Part shown: piece by piece, positions 36,701 to 45,700 of the stretch
How the letters are laid out: every line of letters begins with the position of its first letter
How positions within the stretch are numbered: position 1 is the first letter of the stretch
NCBI GenBank assembly: GCA_002633005.1
Contig: NMRA01000137.1
Span: 744,001-808,000, forward strand
Direction: 5' to 3'
Origin: Phoronis australis
Lineage: Eukaryota > Phoronida > Phoronidae
DNA: 64,000 nt
The notes under the pieces: generated by a model
Told to the model about the DNA's origin: nothing
The model's database searches: none
What the model saw: only the letters and a program-made list of their open reading frames with translations
Program-made: the position numbers and the translations under genes

Positions 36701-39700
36701 GTGCAAATTTCTTTAGACACAATGCACATCTAGCTCGTTAGATTGCGTGGCTCTGGCCAAAAGACAGTCTCTGCTTTGGCAAATGAACTCTGGTTACACG
36801 CACGCGCTCGCTTACTCGCAGACGAACTTCAAAACAAACGTCACGTGACAACAACATGTGTGTTCGTCCAGACATTTTTCTCGCCGTGTTGCCGATCATA
36901 CATGTAGATGGCACGATGTTGCGCAGATTTGTACTTAAAACTGCCGTAAATCCAGACTCCACGGGAACTTAAAAAAGTCATAGGGACGCTACTTAGAAAA
37001 CTTAATAAGGATTTCAGGTAATTTGCTTGAGTCGAAACTATTTTTATTCAAGCATTGAAGTCGCCATATCGAAGACGGCGATTTTGAGGCAGTCAGTCGG
37101 CGAGTTTTCACCCTGGGATTTCAGCACGATTTGCTGTAAAATGATCGTAATTTAGCAGTAAAGTTTGATAGCAATGCACAACAGTTTTGTTGGAAGTCTT
37201 TCATAGATTACAGATACGTCAGAGAACGTCAATTTGATGAATCTTAGCTTCCGATTTCACCCGTTTCGGAGACCGGGTTTCAACCACCTTGGGTTATAAT
37301 AAGCGCCCCCCTTGAACCGAACTTTTCTAAGCGCCCTGGGCGAATACGGTAGCTTAAATACGCGAACAAAATGAATACGACCAAAGGTTCAAATTATCAA
37401 TGTTATTCCAAAATCATGAAAGCTGTCAAAAGAAATTGTGCGATGCATCGACGGCATTGACAAAAGCGACAACAGGAAATGAAAAGTTGAAGGTCAAATA
37501 CTGCAGTTCTGTGATCATCACAGCTAAGCAAATATGGGCAACCATGATGACTGGCATATCATTAGTTTTTTGACACTGCATGGATTGTTTAGAGCTTCCA
37601 CACATGGTGTCTTGAAAATTCACTGCTGGTCCATTTAAGACTTCTGATAAAAACATCAGAGTCTATTGTAACTGACAAGTAAAGATTTCTTCTTAATGCA
37701 GTTAAAACTGATAATCCTGTTTTGGAAACCAGCATACAAATGAGCAAGCCTCAACTGTTGAGAAATTTATTTAAAATACTTTTTGCAGTAGTTCGACCGA
37801 GGCCCACTGAAAGACAATGAGAAACTACAACCAAATATCAAGACAACAGAACTAGTGGTAATTGGTCACATTGCAAAAAGGTCACAGACCCCATGAATGC
37901 CTTGTAAAACTCAAACCTCACAAAATCTAACTAAATCTACTAAAATCTCATGAAACTCCCTGCATTTTCACAAAATCTACCTAAGTTTTACTAATTCTCT
38001 TGCAGAAAACCCAGCACAATTGTTGTTAGTATTCTGTACCTACATAAATACGCTAATACAACGGTTCCCTAAAGTTCAATTCACCATCCTCAAGCAGTAT
38101 ATCCATCCACAACAGACATGATCACAAGTAACACAAGAGCAACGCAGAGCGTTGAAATGCGCCCACAATTGCACCGCATACGGTATCCTTCTAGGGTTGA
38201 TTATTGGTACCACAAAGTGGCCAGTAGAGAGCATATATGTAGTATGTTGTACTTAGCAAAATGGAAAGGCATGGTCATTGTCTCCTCAATAGGCTAGGGG
38301 CAAAATGTGAGTAATCTTCATAATACAAGCACATCCTATACACCAGTTGCTTAAAGCACCACAGAAAAATAGAATAAAAACAAATTTACCAACATACGAG
38401 ATTAGCATAGCATTAGAATGCCAGAAACAAATTTCTACTTGGAACTTTTCCTTCATAGTCACGAAGTAACACAAAGTATACACCTGAAGACCTATGAAAA
38501 TACAGAGGTCAATGTAAAATACTATAAATTGCCACTAGAGGCAAATACTAAAATTGCCACTAGAGGCATACCGGTAGTCAGAATCATCCTAAAGTCGTCA
38601 TCGTCCGTTGTCAACATCNAAAATCTAACTAAATCTACTTAAATCTCATGAAACTCCCTGCATTTTCACAAAATCTCCCTAAGTTTTACTAATTCTCTTG
38701 CAGAAAACCCAGCACAGTTGTTGTTAGTATTCTGTACCTACATAAATACGCTAATACAACGGTTCCCTAAAGTTCAATTCACCATCCTCAAGCAGTATAT
38801 CCATCCACAACAGACATGATCACAAGCAACAAAATCAACAGAACCAAAACTCACTTGGAAAGTGCGTACCTGAACTGGAATAGCTTCACACCTATTATGT
38901 ATAAAATGTCTCTGGTTTGTGGTCTATATTGGTAGAGCTAAACGGATTTGCTTAAACACTAGAAAGAATACAAGATAATGAAATTTCCTTTATTAAGTCT
39001 ACTCTCGTAGATAATGGTTATCCAGTGAATTTGATACAGTCGTGTATTAACAAAGTCATTCCTATTTCGGGTGACCTGGAATATGGTCCTGAGAGTCACA
39101 AGTGTTACTTCGTTCTTCCTTATAGTCGCCACAACAGTGTCTTGCTTAAACAGGGCTTGGAATGACCCATGACAAAAAGAGGAACATTTATACTGCCCCA
39201 AAAACACATTGCAATCTAAACAACCATACCTCAACATATCGAAAGTAAGCATTATTATCACAAGATGCCCTGTAACTGTGTCGTGTTGGCAAAACGGAGT
39301 CATTTTAAGCAGTACCTGACATCTATTTCAGCAACAACAATGAAGGAAATTAGATGCAACAAAAGATTTTTTTTTAATTAAAATTTTAAAAATAACTATG
39401 CAAAATTTGCAGTGTGACTGAAAGAAAGTTATTCTCAGGGCTTGGAATGACCAATGACAAGAAACGCGGAAACTTTTATGGCCTAAAACATGGGCGCTAC
39501 CCAGCCTTGAAACAGTCGACGTGAACCTTTCGCCGACAAAAAATCGGGACTAAAAAAAACGTTACCACCATCAGTAGCATGCGTCTGTGTGTTTTTAGCT
39601 CGTCCGTCCACTCCCACCCCCACACATTTTTGGCTGCACAGCCGCAGTATTTGTCACCGCGGTTTACAATCACACGAGACGCCATTGAAAATCCCATCAC

Positions 39701-42700
39701 GCTATCCCAGATGCCCCGGCAATGTTGACAATTTACGTTCCTCCGAAACATAAGGAGCAATTTCTGCTTTTCGAGGTGAACGTCGTCGGCAACACCGCGG
39801 TAAGAAAGGAATTTGCCGCGGAAATTTTATATCAAATCCGATTTTTTTTACGCGGAAATATAATAAAATGCGCGGACACAACATTTGAAAAAAGCGGAAA
39901 TCCGTGTTTCCGCGGAAAATTCCAAGACTTGATTCTAGATTTGCTGCAGGGGGACCTATAAAATTATTTTCATTATTTTAAGTTCTTATAATTACGATAC
40001 AAAATTATAAAAATTTTTGAAAATTGGCCCAGATTATCTAGAAAGCCTGAAATACATACACATTTACGGTAATTCAACAAAAATTTAATTCCAACGCAAT
40101 GGAAAAAAGTCAACACGACAACCTGTGGATCATACCCCAACTGTTAGCATGGAAAAAATGAAAGTCAAAAACAACATACTTTAAACTATAGAACACATCA
40201 ATCACAATCGTAAGTTGGCCAAACTTTTCAGATTAAAACAATACTTACAGGAGATAATTGCTCATAAGCCATGCCGGTGTAAAACAAACTATGTGACATA
40301 AGAAATAACTACAAGAACACTCAAAATAGGCTAGCAGAATTTGTAAACAATGGCTTGGACCAATCAGATCATTCAGAACCTGCCACGTGACCACTTCTCT
40401 CTTGAACTGCATAACTCGAGTCGGTCAAAATAGGACTTTTTAACAAAAATAAAACATGAAAAATGTCAAAATAAATTGAAATACATCAACGGCAACTTAA
40501 AACACATTTGCAGTAACAAAAATAGCACTTTGTATCCTGTTTCGGCAGCATGTGGAAAATCGGCAGACTCTGGCCTAGCAGCGAACTTGGCAACTGCCAG
40601 CACGGGCTTGCACATGAGATCAAACAAAAGAATTTCATACATCACTCACATCCCATGATTCCAATCCAACATATTACCGGTTACGGTTGAATTTCCCTTC
40701 AGAAAGCGTTTTTCTTTCTTGTGTTTCATTGTTTTCAGGTGGTTCTCCGCGATTTGGCCACACACACCGTAATTGTCCCTCTATCAAAGTTTACAGAGCA
40801 CAAACCCAGACCTTTGTTGTATGCGAACACATTGACCGTTTCTTTTATCCACTTTTTCCACGAAATATTCTGTCTACTCCAAGCTCCAGGCATTTTTGGC
40901 CGCAGAATCGCACTATTTGTCACCGCGATTAATACCATATGCAGACGCCATTGATGAACCACGCAATCCCAGGTGCCCCGGCAATTACGACTTTCGTTCC
41001 TCCAAAACATAAAGAGCTGTATCCGCTTTTCGAGTGGTCGGCAACGCCGCGGTTAGAAACCAATTTACAGCGGAAATTTAATGGCAAATCCGATTTTTTC
41101 GGTGGAAATATAACAAAAATGTGCAGAGGGAATAAGAGAAAAAAGTGGAAATCCGCATTTCCGCGGAAAATTCCAAGCCNATTATCTAGAAAGCCTGAAA
41201 TACATACACATTTAATTCAACAAAAATTTAATTCCAACGCAATGGAAAAAAGTCAATACGACAACCTGTGGATCATACCCCAACTGTTAGCATGGAAAAA
41301 TGAAAGTCAAAAACAACATACTTTAAACTATAGAACACATCAATCACAATCATAAGTTGGCCAAACTTTTCAGATTAAAACAATACTTACAGGAGATAAT
41401 TGCTCATAAGCCATGCCGGTGTAGAACAAACTATGTGACATAAGAAATAACTACAAGAACACTCAAAATAGGCTAGCAGAATTTGTAAACAATGGCTTAG
41501 ACTAATCAGATCATTCAGAACCAGCCACGTGACCACTTCTCTTGAACTGCAAAACTCGAGTAGGTCAAAATAGGACTTTTTAACAAAAAGTAAAACATGA
41601 AAAATGTCAAAATGAATTGAAATACATCAACGGCAACTTAAAACACATTTGCAGTAACGAAAATAACACTTTGTATCCTGTTTCGGCGGCATGTGGAAAA
41701 TCGGCAGACTCTGGTCTAGCAGCGAACTTGGCAACTGCCGGCACGGGCTTGCACATGAGATCAAACAAAAGAATTTCATACATCACTCACATCCCATGAT
41801 TCCAATCCAACATATTACCGGTTACGGTTGAATTTCCCTTCAGAAAGCGTTTTTCTTTCTTGTGTTTCATTGTTTTCAGGTGGTTCTCCGCGATTCGGCC
41901 AAACACACCGTAATTGTCCCTCTATCAAAGTTTACAGAGCACAAACCCAGACCTTTGTTATATGCGAACACATTGACCGTTTCTTTTATCCACTTTTTCC
42001 ACGAAATATTCTGTCTACTCCAAGCTCCAGGCATTTTTGGCCGCAGAATCGCACTATTTGTCACCGCGATTAATACCATATGCAGACGCCATTGATGAAC
42101 CACGCAATCCCAGGTGCCCCGGCAATTACGACTTTCGTTCCTCCAAAACATAAAGAGCTGTATCCGCTTTTCGAGTGGTCGGCAACGCCGCGGTTAGAAA
42201 CCAATTTACAGCGGAAATTTAATGGCAAATCCGATTTTTTCGGTGGAAATATAACAAAAATGTGCAGAGGGAATAAGAGAAAAAAGTGGAAATCCGCATT
42301 TCCGCGGAAAATTCCAAGCCTAGCTACAAGACAGTTAACCAGATTAGTGCATCAGTTTATGCTCAATATTTAATTCATTGCACTAAAAACATCTTGCAGG
42401 TTATGCTCTCAAAACTTAAGCATCCTTTGTCAGTACTGCAGAGATCTAATGTTGTATACAAGTTTGACTGACAGTGTGATGAGCTTTATGTTGGCATGAC
42501 AACTTGGAGATTAAGTCAAAAAGCAAAAGAACATTCTAATAGTGACAACAGTGCCATCTGTGTTCATTCTATGGTAACAGGCCATGTAATAGATTATGCC
42601 GATCCTACAATTCTTCACAATCATAGATTCAGATTGGTTATTAAAGAGAGACTTGCCATTGTTGATCTAAATGCAAGGGCTTTCCTGAACGGCAAACCGT

Positions 42701-45700
42701 GTTGGTTGAGATCACCCTTTGGGGATAGCTTTGACTTTTAAATGTAACTGCTTTACAAGTGTTTTATTTCAATTAACTTTTGTAACTTGTGACCATGTCT
42801 GTTGTGGATTGATATACTCCTCGAGGATGAATATTGAACTTCATCGAAACATTGCACTTGTGTATATATGTCAATACAGAATGCCAACAACAATTGTGCT
42901 GGGTTTTCTACTATTTGTTTGGTCCAAAACCAACATCGTCAATAATTTCATTGCAATTTCACAAAACCTCAAGAAATCTCACGTAATATCATAAAATTTG
43001 ATAAAGTTCTCTTGAATTCTCACATACCTGCAACTGAGGCTTATTGTTATTTTTCTTCTCCGTTGTCTGTTGCATTATCTGTGTCTGCTGCAGAACATTC
43101 AGCTGCAGCTGCTCGTTGAGTTGCTGAAGCATCTGCTCCTGTAGCTTGGTCTGTTGCTGAAAACACACAACAGCAATGCGATGACAATGCTGTACAGATA
43201 CACTGACACTTGGGTGAATTGCTGAAAGCACAACACAGCAATGCAGTTGGCAATGTGACGGAACAACAAAACTTTGTATAGTCAAAAAAATGGCAGTATT
43301 ACTACATACCTTGCATGATTTGCACTGTGCAACCATCATCAAAAACATATAGCAATTTGTTTAGCTTAAACAATGTGACAAGTTTTAGCCTACGAAAAAT
43401 GGGTACATAGCAAATGTAGCAATCAATTTCGTGTAACTATCATCCTGCAATGTTAAACATCTGCATGACAAGAATTCTAATTGCATAAACTGCACAATAC
43501 AAGAGTCCCCCACCATGAATACAAATTAGGTAGAGTAAAAAGTAATTCATGTGTTTTCCATTTACTTGATGAAAACCGATATTTCTAGAAAGATATCGAC
43601 TGGATTGTCAAACGTTTGCAACTATGGCATTCCAATAAATTTCAAGATTGTGACAAACTCATTCTTCCATCTGAGAACCATATATTCTCAAGTTGGAGCG
43701 AAGTGTAAGAATGCCGATGTCGGATGTCGTCAGCAAAAATTCGGTCCACCGTTCGTGGCATGGATATTTGCGATTCGTTGACTGAGCCTGGCAGTATCAC
43801 CACCATCCGGACCCGGATAATCTGTCGTATCTCCATCTGAGTCAACATCAGTATCTGATCTCTCGGTTTTTAAAATTATCCTAAGCAGTCTGTCTACACC
43901 TTCTCGTGGCAGACGATGTTACTAAGTATGTACAATACGCATGTCAATCGGTAACTATATAATATCGAGATCGCAAGATGCACCACTAATAAAATAATAT
44001 CAGTGAGTACACAGTAAGAGACTGCATTTCTTGGATTATGATTGGTCCAGAGTTTCCGCTAATGCTTTGGGATCAGAAGAGCTGCAAGGGAGGCAATGGC
44101 ATATAAATAGGTGAGTACTCTCTTGATTCGTTAGGCGTGATCAAAAATTTCCGATCGCACTTATCGTGACATGCGCTGAAAGTTGAATACGGAAACTACC
44201 TGTTGATGTAGAAACAAAGACTGCTGTTGCATCATCTGCTGCAGCTGCTGCGGGGTCAACACATGCTGTTGCAGGAGCATCTGCATTTGCTGTGATGTCA
44301 TCAAATTCTGCGGTGACATCGGCAGGGACGGCTGAGACGAGGGGGTCGTTAGGGGAGGCGGCGATACGTCAGTCGGAGCTGCTGACTGTGATGCCTGTTT
44401 GCTGATGGTTTTTGGCGTGTTCAGAATTGTCTAAAGGAGAAAATAATAATAAAAGACTATTCAAATACTCAGAATCGTGAATTTCAATTTCAAAACATCT
44501 AGGTTCCATGAGTTTCCCAACATGTTTCAAGTTCTCGAGGTGCAGTCCATCCAATGTGATTTTGTTTAACAACCGCGCCTGGCGAAAGTCCAGAATAAAA
44601 CTCAGATAAAACAAACAATCAAGATATTTACACGCCACGTCTCCAAACTAGGTCCGCGTGGCCTCATTCAAACAAGTTTTCTTAGTTACACACCCGACTC
44701 AGCGTCTAATGTTGCTTTTAAGTTCAACTAGGTAACACATTTCCAATGCACATAGTCCATCCTCACCTGCATTGAGTCCCCATTCTCTCGCAACGCTCCC
44801 TCCCCGTTGGACGTTGTCTTTCCCGCCTCTTTCACCCGAGACAGATTGATGGCCATATCATGTCCGCTGCTCACACTTTCCGTTAGTCCATTCTCCTGTA
44901 AAAGTAGACAGATTAGATACACGAATTACACAATAAAATTTGACTGCCACTCCGTCCCTACCACATCTATTCTGGTTAGAGTCCTTGTTCGGCTCAAATG
45001 CCTACCAATGAAATTCAAAAAGTTAAATGACAGTGTTGTACAGCCAACCGTCAACTTACAGTCACTCACAGCGTAGAAAATGTTCCTCGCTCACGAACTG
45101 CTAGGAAATTCTCAAAAAAGTTCTTTCCTCATGAGTTTCAGTTCTTTACTGACATGTGCCAACCATAGATACAAAGATATAGATTGGCTTATCACGTGAC
45201 TTTGTATATGTACAGTGTGCGGCCATTTCTTGTGTGGAACTGAGTGTTACGGAATGTTCAGATTAACGACAATTTTTAGCACCCATAACTTGTTAGCTTC
45301 ACCCAAGGAATAGTATACTTTTTAATATCATCCATTTTGGGCTCGATCTTCTACTTCCCTCACAGGTAGTTCCAAAGCTGTATTGTACCATGGCCAGTGT
45401 AACTCACGCTTACTCTCAGACATGAAAAATGTAGTTTCAGTAAAATTCTTCAGTTTGGGGCACAATATGGAGGACAAAACAAAGTCGAGTTGAAATCACC
45501 AAACAGTATCTCATATCCCTTTAAATCATCTGTTCTTCAAGACGAGCTACAGAACCCATAACATTTTGCATCGTTCATCATACCTAAAACAAGCCGCTGT
45601 TTACATTTTTACTCCCGATTAAACTCCGAAGCATTGTAATGACATGTCAATGATTTTTACACAAACAGATCCTGAGAATCTCAAGTGCAACAAATTTCCT

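Larger units (their letters stand above)
33148..43027 (-). other. FoxP intron 4, 9.9 kb, repeat-dominated
   Basis: The largest intron. It holds a dispersed repeat (33410-33640), an N at 33908, a TACCGTATTCG-ended element (35953-37351), duplicated blocks beside Ns at 38619 and 41180, MITE copies (39161, 39436-39931) and a Penelope-like endonuclease remnant (about 42390-42741). The stretch 33909-35952 shows no recognised element. Confidence 0.7.

Noticed and set aside
42080-42373. 97-codon frame, shared in part with 40939-41355
   Set aside because: It exists twice only because of the 1.14-kb duplication and runs through MITE-related sequence. No domain.
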